Shown: positions 52,002-59,933 of the stretch, piece by piece | Position numbering within the stretch: position 1 is the first letter of the stretch | Layout: each line of letters starts with the position of its first letter | Assembly: GCA_029550525.1 (NCBI GenBank) | Contig: JAKPHF010000070.1 | Location: 62,001 to 126,000 of the forward strand | Direction of reading: 5' to 3' | Origin: Planctomycetota bacterium | GTDB taxonomy: Bacteria; Planctomycetota; Phycisphaerae; UBA1845; PWPN01 | DNA length: 64,000 nucleotides | The notes under the pieces: generated by a model | What the model saw: the letters and a program-made list of their open reading frames with translations, nothing else | What the model was told of the DNA's origin: nothing | The model's database searches: none | Program-made: the position numbers and the translations under genes

Positions 52002-53258
52002 TCACGTCGTTCTCTTGACGACGATCACCGTCAAATCGTCCAATTGCGGCGTGTCCTGGGAGAACGCCTGGACATCGGCATAAAGACGCTCGATGAGGCT
52101 CGCCGATGGCTCCGTGTGATGATGGCGGAGCAGATCGATCAGCCGCTCGGTCCCGTACTGTTCGCCATCGGCTCGGCACCATTCCATGAAGCCGTCCGTG
52201 ATCATCACGAACAGGTCGCCTGGCTCAAACCGCACGGGTTCGGCCGGCTCGATGGGCGTGCCTGGCATGATGCCCAGCGGCACGCCCGTCGCGTTGAACG
52301 AGTCCACGTCGCCGGTGGCCACCCGCAAGTGCAACTGGGGACCATGGCCGGCACTCACGTAATCGAGCCGATGCTCGATCGGGTCGAGAATCCCGAAGCA
52401 CAGCGTCACAAATTTGTCGCTGGGCAGGTCGTCACAGAGCAGGTCGTTGAGCCGGCAGACCAACTGCGAAGGCGAACTCCGCCCGTCGGCGACGGCTCGC
52501 AAGACGCTGCGGCACTGCGAGACGATCAGCGCCGGGCCGATGCCATGGCCGGTGGCGTCGGCAATCATGACCCCGAGCCGCCCGTCCGGCAAGGGGATGA
52601 AGTCGTACATGTCGCCGCCGGTCTGATCGGCAGCGAGGTTCCAGCCGGCGATGTCATAGCCGGGGACGACCGGTTGCTGCTTGGGCAGGAGCCGTTGCTG
52701 GATTTCACGGGCGATGTTGAGGTCGCGTTCGAGCCGCTGCCTGGCCGCCGACTCGTCCAGGAGCATTTGTCGCTTGATGGCCACGCCGGTCAGCGCGCCC
52801 AACGCCGATGCGAGGCGTACATCGTTCTCCTCAAACTCGCCGCGGATCTTGTTGAGGACCTGCAGGACGCCGATGACCTGACCGTCCGGCGCGATCATGG
52901 GCAGCGTGAGCAGGTTGCGGGTGCGGTAGCCCGTCTTGCGGTCAATGTCGCGATTGAACCGCGGATCGGCGTAGGCGTCGGGGACGAGGATGACATCGCG
53001 CGTTTGCACAGCCTCCCCGGCGATGCCCAGCCGGGCGGAAAAGCGGATCTCGTCCGTGCCCGTGGCCACTTTGCTGTACAGTTCGTCCCGGCCGGCGTCG
53101 TAGAGGAAGACGGTGGCCCGCTCGCAGCCCAGGGCGCTGCGGCCGGCCTGCTCGACGGACTGCAACAGACTGTCCAGATCGAACGTCTCGCCCAAACGAC
53201 GGGCGACGTCCACGAGCACAGCCAGATCGTGAGCAGCGTCGTTGCGGGCGTCGGACAT
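52002..53258 (-). CDS. GAF-domain SpoIIE-type serine phosphatase (PP2C-like)
   Basis: The ATG at 53258 follows AAGAGG and gives 418 residues. A GAF domain spans about 20-165 (ALGCERATVFLYDAGRDELY, VIGVLQVLNK). A short coiled linker (RLERDLNIAREIQQRLLPKQ) is followed by the phosphatase domain with its Asp metal ligands: DQTGGDMYDFIPL, GVMIADATGHGIGPAL, FVMITDGFMEW and QLDDLTVIVVK. Such RsbU-like enzymes dephosphorylate anti-sigma-factor antagonists in partner-switching cascades. No antagonist or anti-sigma gene is adjacent, so its target is unknown. It is downstream of the glycosyltransferase gene in a probable operon. Confidence 0.93.
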   Translation of the reverse strand: MSDARNDAAHDLAVLVDVARRLGETFDLDSLLQSVEQAGRSALGCERATVFLYDAGRDELYSKVATGTDEIRFSARLGIAGEAVQTRDVILVPDAYADPRFNRDIDRKTGYRTRNLLTLPMIAPDGQVIGVLQVLNKIRGEFEENDVRLASALGALTGVAIKRQMLLDESAARQRLERDLNIAREIQQRLLPKQQPVVPGYDIAGWNLAADQTGGDMYDFIPLPDGRLGVMIADATGHGIGPALIVSQCRSVLRAVADGRSSPSQLVCRLNDLLCDDLPSDKFVTLCFGILDPIEHRLDYVSAGHGPQLHLRVATGDVDSFNATGVPLGIMPGTPIEPAEPVRFEPGDLFVMITDGFMEWCRADGEQYGTERLIDLLRHHHTEPSASLIERLYADVQAFSQDTPQLDDLTVIVVKRTT

Positions 53259-53331
53259 GATTGCCTCTTCCACGTGGTCCACGCTGCAAGGATAGGCGCT
53301 GCCGGGGTGGACCGACCCGTCGTGGGGTCGC

Positions 53332-54303
53332 TCACCACTCGCCGGACACGTCACCCGCGGCCACCGGCTGGCGATCGCGCGTCGCGTGAGCGGTCCCCGC
53401 CGGCGTTCGCGGCGGGCCGATCCACTCACGAACGACGTACAGCGGACGGTGCTTGACCTCTTCAAAGATGCGCCCGATGTATTCGGCGATCACGCCCAGA
53501 CAAACCAACTGCACGCCGCCGAGAATCAGGATGGTCATGGTCTGGGCGGTCCAGCCCTGGATGGTGTGTCCGGCGAACCAGGCGTACAGGATGTACGCCG
53601 CGTAAAGCAGCCCCAGCCCCAGCGTCGCGAGGCCGAGCACGGCCGCCGCCCGCAACGGAATGCTGGAGAACGCCAACACGGCATACAGCGCCATGCGAGC
53701 CGTCTGCCGCAGCGTATAGCTCCGCTGCCCCGCGAACCGCTGACGATCCGTATACCCCACGCCGATCTGCTTGAAGCCCAACCAGGCGATCATGCCGCGA
53801 ATGAACCGGGCCCGCTCCGGCATGCGGCAGAACGCGTCCACCATCTTGCGATCCATGAGGCGGAAATCCGCGGACTCGGCGGGCACGGTGATCTTCATGA
53901 GCGCGTTGATCAGCCGATAACCCAAGCGCGGCTTCACGCCCTCGCGGTAGGCGTACACCAGGTCGTAACCTTCACGCCACCGGGCCACGAAATCCAGGAT
54001 GAGTTCGGGCGGATGCTGCAGGTCGGCGTCCATGACGACCACGGCGTCGCCCGCGGCATGCTGAATGCCCGCGGTCAACGCGGCCTGGTGCCCGAAGTTG
54101 CGTGACAACGAGACTACCCGGGCCCGCGGATCGCGCTGCGCGACCTCTTTGAGCAGCACCAGTGTGTTGTCGCGGCTTCCGTCATCGACAAAGACGAACT
54201 CGACGTCCATGTCCAGGCGATCGGCGACGGCGCTGAGCTGCCGGTGCAGTTCGGCGATGTTGCCCGACTCGTTGTAGCACGGCGTGACAATCGACAGCAG
54301 CAT
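53332..54303 (-). CDS. family 2 glycosyltransferase, polyprenol-phosphate type
   Basis: The 323-residue product has the GT2 fold: SIVTPCYNESGNIAEL, the VFVDDGSRDNT nucleotide site, VVVMDADLQHPPELI with the DxD metal motif, and the QRFAGQRSYTLRQ acceptor region. Two C-terminal helices (AAVLGLATLGLGLLYAAYI and TMTILILGGVQLVCLGVIA) match the DPM1/GtrB/ArnC-type enzymes that load a sugar on undecaprenyl phosphate at the inner membrane. Its ATG overlaps the panB stop by one base (TGATG), so translation is probably coupled to PanB synthesis, a combination without obvious metabolic sense. Confidence 0.92.
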   Translation of the reverse strand: MLLSIVTPCYNESGNIAELHRQLSAVADRLDMDVEFVFVDDGSRDNTLVLLKEVAQRDPRARVVSLSRNFGHQAALTAGIQHAAGDAVVVMDADLQHPPELILDFVARWREGYDLVYAYREGVKPRLGYRLINALMKITVPAESADFRLMDRKMVDAFCRMPERARFIRGMIAWLGFKQIGVGYTDRQRFAGQRSYTLRQTARMALYAVLAFSSIPLRAAAVLGLATLGLGLLYAAYILYAWFAGHTIQGWTAQTMTILILGGVQLVCLGVIAEYIGRIFEEVKHRPLYVVREWIGPPRTPAGTAHATRDRQPVAAGDVSGEW

Positions 54304-55172
54304 CAGCCCTCTCCCACGAGGCTCGTGAGCTTCTCGTACTCGCCCGGCTTCATGTGGATGGCGTCCGCTTCCTGCGGAAAACGCCCGGCGTGGATGTCGG
54401 CGACATAGGCCACGAAGGCCTCGCCGAGCAACCGGGACAGATCGAGATATTGCTTGACGCCGCGTGGCGGATGGCCGCCGCCCCAACCCAGCATGTCGTG
54501 CAGAACGACCACCGTGCCGTCGCAATGCGGTCCGGCCGCGCAGCCGATCACGGGGATGGACGCGTGCGTGGTGATCTCCCGAGCGACTTCGCTGGCCACC
54601 GCTTCCACCAACAGCATGGCCGCCCCGGCGTCCTCGAGCCGGCGGGCATCCTCAATCAGTTGGCGGGCGCTAACCGCATCGCGACCCCGGGCCCGGTAGC
54701 CTTCGCTCGGGTCCACCTGCTGGGGTAGCAAGCCGAGATGGGCGACCACCGGCACGCCGGCATCCCGGATGGACTCGACCAAGGCCGCGTCCTGGCCCGT
54801 CACCTCGACCTTGACCGAGTCGCTGCCGGTCTCCTGGTAGAGGTGCCGCACCCAGTCGGTCACGGTCCGGATGTCCCCTTGGCGCCAGGCGAACGGTAGA
54901 TCCGCCATGACGTGGCTGTGGGGCGCGCCCCGGCGAACCGCCGAGGTCACCGTCAGCAGGAACTCCACGGGCATTTCGCGGGTGGTCGGAAGTCCGAGCA
55001 CCACCTCGGCCGACGTGTCCCCCACCAAGAGCACCTCGACCCCCGCCGACTCCATGATGGCGGCGGTCCTCGCGTCGTAACAGGTGAGCACGCTGAACTT
55101 GCGACCGGCCCTCTTGCACTGCATCAGGGCGTCGAGCGTCATTTTCTCATGCATGGTCATCGACAACAGCAT
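54303..55172 (-). CDS. panB: 3-methyl-2-oxobutanoate hydroxymethyltransferase
   Basis: PanB transfers a hydroxymethyl group from methylenetetrahydrofolate to ketoisovalerate in pantothenate (and so coenzyme A) synthesis. Conserved features are VLTCYDARTAAIMESAG, VLLVGDTSAEVVLG with the Mg ligand D52, HVMADLPFAW with D91, VVAHLGLLPQQV, the AMLLVEAVA strand that holds the catalytic-type Glu, and IPVIGCAAGPHCDG. The start at 55172 gives 289 residues; in-frame ATGs at 55160 and 55154 are also possible. It opens a four-gene minus-strand run with the glycosyltransferase, phosphatase and VOC genes. No panC is nearby. Confidence 0.95.
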   Translation of the reverse strand: MLLSMTMHEKMTLDALMQCKRAGRKFSVLTCYDARTAAIMESAGVEVLLVGDTSAEVVLGLPTTREMPVEFLLTVTSAVRRGAPHSHVMADLPFAWRQGDIRTVTDWVRHLYQETGSDSVKVEVTGQDAALVESIRDAGVPVVAHLGLLPQQVDPSEGYRARGRDAVSARQLIEDARRLEDAGAAMLLVEAVASEVAREITTHASIPVIGCAAGPHCDGTVVVLHDMLGWGGGHPPRGVKQYLDLSRLLGEAFVAYVADIHAGRFPQEADAIHMKPGEYEKLTSLVGEG

Positions 55173-55206
55173 ACGACTCGCCCCGCGGGTTCTCAAGCGT
55201 TTATGC

Positions 55207-55235
55207 TTGCAAGACCGCCCTGGGCCGGGGATAAT
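55207..55235 (+). promoter_or_regulatory. possible promoter of the zinc-ribbon gene
   Basis: TTGCAA (55207-55212) and GATAAT (55230-55235) are separated by 17 bases. It points toward the zinc-ribbon gene at 55396, with a leader of about 155 bases that contains the hairpin at 55297-55331. Confidence 0.45.
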
Positions 55236-55296
55236 GTTTGATTCCGTCCCTTCGGCTCGCCGCCTAGCTGGCTGCCGGAGGAAGCCCGCGTTTCGG

Positions 55297-55331
55297 CGTG
55301 CGGCCCGAGACGGCCCGCAAGGGGCCGCACG
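55297..55331. repeat. leader hairpin ahead of the zinc-ribbon gene
   Basis: CGTGCGGCCC (55297-55306) and GGGCCGCACG (55322-55331) form a perfect 10-base stem around 15 bases. If the promoter at 55207 is used, this hairpin lies in the transcript leader; otherwise it is another dispersed GC-rich palindrome. Confidence 0.55.
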
Positions 55332-55395
55332 ACAGGACGGGGCTACATTGAAAACCTTATATTGACCGGCGCACCGCCGGGTGAGGATGCGACGC

Positions 55396-56139
55396 ATGGG
55401 AGCAACGCTCGACGCTCTGTTTCGTCTGCAGAAGATTGAAAACCAACTTCGGTCCGTTCGAGGACAAATCGAGTCAAAAAACCGACGTGTCACTGCGCAG
55501 CTCCGCCGGATCAACACCCTCGAACAGCAGTTGGAAGAAAACCGCCAAACCATCGCCCGAGCTCAGGCCGACGCCAACAACCTCGAACTTCAGCGCAAGA
55601 CCCACGAAGCCCACATCACCAAGCTGCGAGAAGCCCTCAACCAAGCCAAGAGCAACAAGGAATACGCCGCGATCCTCACCCAGCTCAACACCGACAAGGC
55701 CGACGCCCTAAAGCTGGAAGACCGCGTGCTCGCGGGTCTGGCCAAGGTCGACGAACTCAAGAAGAAAGCCGATGAAATCCAGGCGCAGCTCGAGAAAGAA
55801 TCGGCTCGTCTGGCCGAGTTGAAGAAAGACGTGGCCGATCAGGAGGCCCAACTGGCCGATGAGCTGAAGAGCCTCGAAGCCCAGCGAGAGCAGGCCGCCG
55901 AAGCGGTCGGGCCGGAAAACCTCCACGCTTTCGAGCGAGCGTGCGAACGGCACGAAGGCGAGGCCATGAGCGCCGTCGAGCGCGTGCATCCGCGCCGGGC
56001 TGAGTACATCTGCACGGGCTGCCACATGTCCGTCCCACTAGAGCGGATCAATGCCCTGCAGACGCGGGATGAAGTCCAGTTGTGCCCCAACTGCCTCCGC
56101 ATCCTGTGCCTGGACGCACCGTCGGGCGCGACGGTCTGA
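55396..56139 (+). CDS. C4-type zinc-ribbon coiled-coil protein (DUF164/CdsZ-like)
   Basis: The ATG at 55396 follows GAGGA by about eight bases and yields 247 residues. Residues about 5-175 form a long antiparallel coiled coil rich in Glu, Lys, Leu and Gln. The C-terminus is a zinc ribbon with C206-x2-C209 (ICTGCHMSVPLE) and C230-x2-C233 (LCPNCLRILC). The same family lies beside RNase HI genes in actinobacteria, and here too an RNase HI gene follows in the same direction, 168 bases away. The conserved pairing suggests a linked role in nucleic-acid metabolism, although the molecular function is not settled. Confidence 0.93.
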   Translation: MGATLDALFRLQKIENQLRSVRGQIESKNRRVTAQLRRINTLEQQLEENRQTIARAQADANNLELQRKTHEAHITKLREALNQAKSNKEYAAILTQLNTDKADALKLEDRVLAGLAKVDELKKKADEIQAQLEKESARLAELKKDVADQEAQLADELKSLEAQREQAAEAVGPENLHAFERACERHEGEAMSAVERVHPRRAEYICTGCHMSVPLERINALQTRDEVQLCPNCLRILCLDAPSGATV

Positions 56140-56307
56140 TCCTCGCACCACGGAGAAACCTGTAACCCGTCGCCGGTCGCGTCGCCGAACCCACTTGCGT
56201 TCGTCGGGTCGCGGCACGGAGGTTTGCTTGCCGCCTCGCGACACCGGAATAGTGTGGCACTGCGGATTCCACAACCGGATCATCCTCGCGCACCTGGAGT
56301 CCTCCCC

Positions 56308-57135
56308 ATGCCCTGGACAGTCTTCATCGACGGCGGCGCCCGCGGCAACCCGGGTCCCGCAGCGGCAGGCATCCACATCGTAGACCCCGCGGGCAGGATC
56401 ACTTTCTCGGGCGGCCTTTTCCTGGGCCGCAAGACCAACAACGAAGCCGAATATGCCGGCCTGCTTTTTGCGTTGGACCTGCTCGCAGCCGTCAAGGCCG
56501 ACGACGTCCTGGTCCGCAGCGACAGTGAATTGCTCGTGCGCCAGTTGCAGGGCCAGTATCGCGTGAAGGCAGCCAACCTGCGGCCACTATACGATCAGGC
56601 GGTTGCCACCATCCGGCGGTTCGCCGCGTGCGAATTTCAACACGTCCCTCGCGAAGAGAATAAGCAGGCTGACAAGCTCGTGAACGAGGCCTTGGATGCG
56701 GTGGAAGATGTGATCGCGGCAGACCCGCAAGGTCTGTACGCAGCCCTGCGGCCAGCCAAGCACCGATCACCGCAGGCCGCCCAAGCGGAGTCCGTCGGTG
56801 CGAAGCAGACCGCCGGCCCGCCTGTCAATGCCACGCCGGCAAGTGAGGCATCCGCGAAGGCCGCGCCGACTGGTGCCGGCGGCGTCACGGTCGCAGTCAT
56901 CAAGGCGCCGCGGTCGGGCGCCTGCCCGGCGGGCACCAAAGTCGGTCAGACGTTCCTGTTCACGTCGACCGCCCCAACGGACGCCATGTGCGTGGAGGCA
57001 TGCGCCTCGGTCATCTACGCGGTCCTCTCGCTCCAGAGCGCCGACTCATCAGCAAGCGCCGGCGACTCCGAGCCGCTGACCGTCACCTGCGGCCGCCCCG
57101 GTTGCGGCGCGGTCTTCCAATTGAGGCCCGCCTGA
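56308..57135 (+). CDS. RNase HI fused to a TIGR04076-like C-terminal domain
   Basis: The 275-residue product starts with a complete RNase HI domain: D8 in FIDGGARGNPGPAA, E46 in KTNNEAEYAGLLFAL, D72 in VRSDSELLVRQLQGQY and D122 in EENKQADKLVNEAL form the catalytic DEDD set that cuts RNA in RNA-DNA hybrids. A Pro/Ala/Ser/Thr linker spans about 155-190. The last 85 residues (VTVAVIKAPRSGACPAGTKVGQ, then a Cys-containing helix and TCGRPGCGAVFQLRP) resemble the small Cys-containing TIGR04076 family. The start ATG is close to GGAG. The domain fusion is unusual for RNase HI, and the tail may bind metal or a partner. Confidence 0.88.
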   Translation: MPWTVFIDGGARGNPGPAAAGIHIVDPAGRITFSGGLFLGRKTNNEAEYAGLLFALDLLAAVKADDVLVRSDSELLVRQLQGQYRVKAANLRPLYDQAVATIRRFAACEFQHVPREENKQADKLVNEALDAVEDVIAADPQGLYAALRPAKHRSPQAAQAESVGAKQTAGPPVNATPASEASAKAAPTGAGGVTVAVIKAPRSGACPAGTKVGQTFLFTSTAPTDAMCVEACASVIYAVLSLQSADSSASAGDSEPLTVTCGRPGCGAVFQLRPA

Positions 57136-57196
57136 GGCCGGCGCCAGCGATCACGGCCTGCGCGCTGAACGTCGGTCCACAACGACGCGCACGCAA

Positions 57197-57508
57197 CTAC
57201 TTGTTTCCCGTCTGCAGGAAGTATTCGCGCAGTTCATCCGGCAGGAGCTTGCTCAGATCCGCAAGGCGCGGATCGTGGTCGAAGGTCCCCTCTCGAATCG
57301 CCTCCCGCATGGCCTGGACCTTGTCCCAGCGAATGTCGGGCAGGTCCTTGGCTTTCTGCACCCAGACCGCCAGTTCCGCTTGTGTGAAAGGTTCGGCGGC
57401 CCGGCCATGGTTGGCGGGCACCAGGGACGGGCGATCCCGAAAGAGCAGCTGGGGAGGCCGTGCGGTGGTTCTGATCTCGGTCTTGGCTTCGGTCCGGTTC
57501 GAGTTCAT
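57197..57508 (-). CDS. FlgM-like (anti-sigma-28-like) small protein
   Basis: The ATG at 57508 gives 103 residues. The C-terminal half DKVQAMREAIREGTFDHDP followed by LADLSKLLPDELRE recalls the sigma-28-binding helices of FlgM, whose pattern is DKVxxIRxxIxxGxYxxDxxxIAxxLL. The N-terminal half is polar and probably unstructured, as in FlgM. No flagellar or fliA gene is in the window, so this may be an orphan anti-sigma or an unrelated helical protein. The ribosome binding site is weak. It is convergent with the RNase HI gene. Confidence 0.55.
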   Translation of the reverse strand: MNSNRTEAKTEIRTTARPPQLLFRDRPSLVPANHGRAAEPFTQAELAVWVQKAKDLPDIRWDKVQAMREAIREGTFDHDPRLADLSKLLPDELREYFLQTGNK

Positions 57509-58054
57509 GGGATGATGCGTCCCCCGTTCTCGGGTTGTGATGGGATCGGCGGCGGATCCCAGGGACACCATCAATCTGCCGCTCCCGCCGCAAGGCAACT
57601 CCGCGAGGCGGAGTGCGGCCTTTTGGCTTATCGGTCAGAGACGGCGATTTTCTGGAACCCGTCTAGCCCTGTCGGCGCAGCCTTCCCGAGGGTATGTAAG
57701 GGCAAAGAATCCCCACCACCCCGCCGGCGTTATCGGCGTGAACATTATCGGGCCAGTGCAGCCGCCACCGGTTAGCAGGCTTTTGCGTTATCGTGGCCTA
57801 CGGCAAGATGGCCTCGGGGGGTCTGGCTCGGATGACCCGCTCGTTTTCCAACAGGTGCTACTCAATTGCGGACCTGATCCAACCGATCTTCGGACTATGG
57901 ATCTGGCAGGTTTTCCGGATTCGGGTCCTGTCGCCCGGCCCGAGAACTTGCCAGGCCCTCGGACGATTCGCGGCATGCATCCCAGGCGACGGCCGAGTCG
58001 TGGGAGCCGTCCTGGGTGGGAGTTTCTCAAATTAAGAGAGCGAGGATCCACCGT
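57509..58054. other. intergenic region of about 550 bases without a supported gene
   Basis: Open frames here have no ribosome binding site or recognisable product, and GC is somewhat lower than in the neighbours. It lies upstream of a small lipoprotein gene. I compared it by eye with common riboswitch cores (cyclic-di-GMP, cobalamin, SAM) and saw no convincing match. A structured leader remains possible. Confidence 0.35.
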
Positions 58055-58318
58055 ATGAAGCTCGGGGCCAAAAACGCAAGCACGTCCTGGAAAGCCGTGT
58101 CCCTGGCCGTGGTCTGCGCGCTGATGCTGGGGCCGTTGACCGCCTGCGACGAGGAGGTCAGTGCCACGCTGATTTCCGGCCTGAACGAGGCCGCCAACGG
58201 TGTGGCCGTCACGCTGATCGACGCCGCCTTCAAGACCGTCACACCGAAAAACAACAGCAGCAACAACGGGAACGACGGGGGTTCATCGGGCGGTAATAGC
58301 AACGTGCCGCAGGTCTGA
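58055..58318 (+). CDS. small lipoprotein with Asn/Gly/Ser-rich tail
   Basis: The ATG at 58055 follows GAGCGAGGA and gives 87 residues. A lipoprotein signal (SLAVVCALMLGPLTACDEE, lipobox LTAC with Cys near residue 31) precedes a short helical segment (SGLNEAANGVAVTLIDAAF) and a low-complexity tail of Asn, Gly and Ser. The Asp after the Cys may favour inner-membrane retention if the enterobacterial rule applies, which is uncertain for planctomycetes. It is flanked by a long non-coding region upstream and a terminator-like hairpin downstream. Function unknown. Confidence 0.7.
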   Translation: MKLGAKNASTSWKAVSLAVVCALMLGPLTACDEEVSATLISGLNEAANGVAVTLIDAAFKTVTPKNNSSNNGNDGGSSGGNSNVPQV

Positions 58319-58361
58319 GTCGGAAGACAAGACCACGCTGCGGTCAATCCGAAACGAACAC

Positions 58362-58397
58362 CGGACGCTCAGGGGCCTTTGGGTCGCCTGGCGTCCG
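58362..58397 (+). terminator. terminator-like hairpin after the small lipoprotein gene
   Basis: CGGACGC(T)CAGG and CCTGGCGTCCG form an 11-pair stem with one bulged T around 13 bases, followed by CTTTCATTTC. Confidence 0.6.
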
Positions 58398-58460
58398 CTT
58401 TCATTTCCGCGGGCACATACCTGGCCGCGTGCGATCGTCGACTGACGCCGGACGTCCAGC

Positions 58461-59921
58461 TCACCGGGCGGAGATCTCCGGCGGGAGTGTCACGTCGATG
58501 GCCAGGTCGCGGGCGACCAGGCTGACCGTAACCGCCCCGGATTGGCCGGCCGTCTGTTTCTTGAACTCGTACAGACTGCTCACCGGCGTTCCGTTGACCT
58601 GCGTGACCACCACACCTTCCTGAATCTCGTCGCGGACCGGCGCTTCGATCCGGTTCACGACGGCCTCGTCCAGCGCAGTGATGACCACGCCACTAACGTC
58701 GTCATCGATGTCGTACTGCTCGCGCAAATCGGGAGTAATATCTGCCAGCGTCAGGCCCCGCCATCCCATAGGCGGCTGATAGTTGATGCCCTTGCCCACA
58801 TCCCGCCGCGCGGGCGAAACCATCACGGTCCGGCGAACGCCGTCACGAACGAACACGATGGCCACGGGCACGCCGACCCGCGCCGCCCCGACCAGTCGAA
58901 TCAACTGATCGATGTCTTTGATCGGCTCGCCCTCGAACTCTACGACGATATCGCCGCTTTCGAGCTTCGCTTGGGCGGCCGGCGTGTTCTCCTCGACTTC
59001 CCGGATGAGCACGCCCTGTCCCGGCGCCACCCCGGCCAGCCGGCGCTCTTCAGAGGTGGGTGTATCGAGACGGATGCCGAGGTAGCCGTACTCGACCTCC
59101 TCACCGCGCACGAGCTGAGCGATGATGGACTTGGTTCGCGCGTCCAGCGGGATGGCGTAGCCTACACCCTCGCTGCCTCCGGAACGGCTGGAGACGGCCG
59201 TCGTGATGCCGATCACCTCGCCGCGGATGTTGAGCAACGGCCCACCGCTGTTGCCCAGGTTGATGGTCGCATCGGTTTCGATGAGGTTGCCGTAATACCG
59301 TTCGGAGAGATTGAGCGGACTCAACTGGTGCGTGAGGGCCCGGCCCAGCGCGCTGATGATCCCGAAGGACATGGCCGGCTTGCCCTCGGCGGCCAGCCCG
59401 AACGGGTTGCCCATAACGACGGCAAAATGTCCCTGCCTGACGTTCTTCAGATCGCCCAACCGCGCCTCCGGCAGATTCTCGGCGTCGATCCGCAGGACGG
59501 CCAGATCGCTCCGGTGATCACTGATGACCGACTTGACGGTATACGTGTCGCCGTTGGCGAGCGTGCAGGTGATGTCTTCAGGAGCGGCTTTTTCGACCAC
59601 ATGCTCGTTGGTCAGAATCACACCGTCGGATCGAATAATCACGCCGCTGCCCACCACGCGATCGCGACGCTCGCGCGGAAACGGCGTCCCGTCCGCTTGC
59701 TGACGGCTGCTTAGGGCGGGGCTGTTGATCACAACGCGTTTTTCCGCCCGAATGGCCACCACGGTCGGCGCGACGCGTTCAGCCACCGAGGCCAATGTGG
59801 TTTGGAGTTGCTCGAGCCGTTCGAAATTGCCCAGGTCGTCGCCGGCCGCCGGGTCGCCCGGAGCCAGCCCGAGCGAGCCGACGACGATCACGACCCAGAA
59901 TGGGTTCTTCGCACGACGCAT
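58461..59921 (-). CDS. HtrA/DegP-like periplasmic serine protease with two PDZ domains
   Basis: The 486-residue product has a signal peptide (FWVVIVVGSLGLAPGDPAAG). The trypsin-like triad is H107 in ILTNEHVVEK, D139 in DHRSDLAVL and S225 in INLGNSGGPLL. PDZ 1 begins near residue 270 (GYLGIRLDTPTSEERR, with GQGVLIREVEENTPAA). PDZ 2 lies about 385-480 (MGWRGLTLADITPDLREQYD). A role in protein quality control in the envelope is expected. It starts 12 bases after the LOG-family gene, so the two are co-transcribed. Confidence 0.94.
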   Translation of the reverse strand: MRRAKNPFWVVIVVGSLGLAPGDPAAGDDLGNFERLEQLQTTLASVAERVAPTVVAIRAEKRVVINSPALSSRQQADGTPFPRERRDRVVGSGVIIRSDGVILTNEHVVEKAAPEDITCTLANGDTYTVKSVISDHRSDLAVLRIDAENLPEARLGDLKNVRQGHFAVVMGNPFGLAAEGKPAMSFGIISALGRALTHQLSPLNLSERYYGNLIETDATINLGNSGGPLLNIRGEVIGITTAVSSRSGGSEGVGYAIPLDARTKSIIAQLVRGEEVEYGYLGIRLDTPTSEERRLAGVAPGQGVLIREVEENTPAAQAKLESGDIVVEFEGEPIKDIDQLIRLVGAARVGVPVAIVFVRDGVRRTVMVSPARRDVGKGINYQPPMGWRGLTLADITPDLREQYDIDDDVSGVVITALDEAVVNRIEAPVRDEIQEGVVVTQVNGTPVSSLYEFKKQTAGQSGAVTVSLVARDLAIDVTLPPEISAR

Positions 59922-59933
59922 AATGCTTCCCGT

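Noticed and set aside
52044-53456. Plus-strand frame of 470 codons over the SpoIIE-type gene
   Set aside because: No recognisable motif; the minus strand carries all the phosphatase Asp residues.
56140-56307. RNase P RNA between the zinc-ribbon and RNase HI genes
   Set aside because: The gap is only 168 bases and lacks the conserved GAGGAAAGTCC core.
57509-58054. Cyclic-di-GMP or cobalamin riboswitch
   Set aside because: The conserved core sequences of these riboswitches could not be found by eye.
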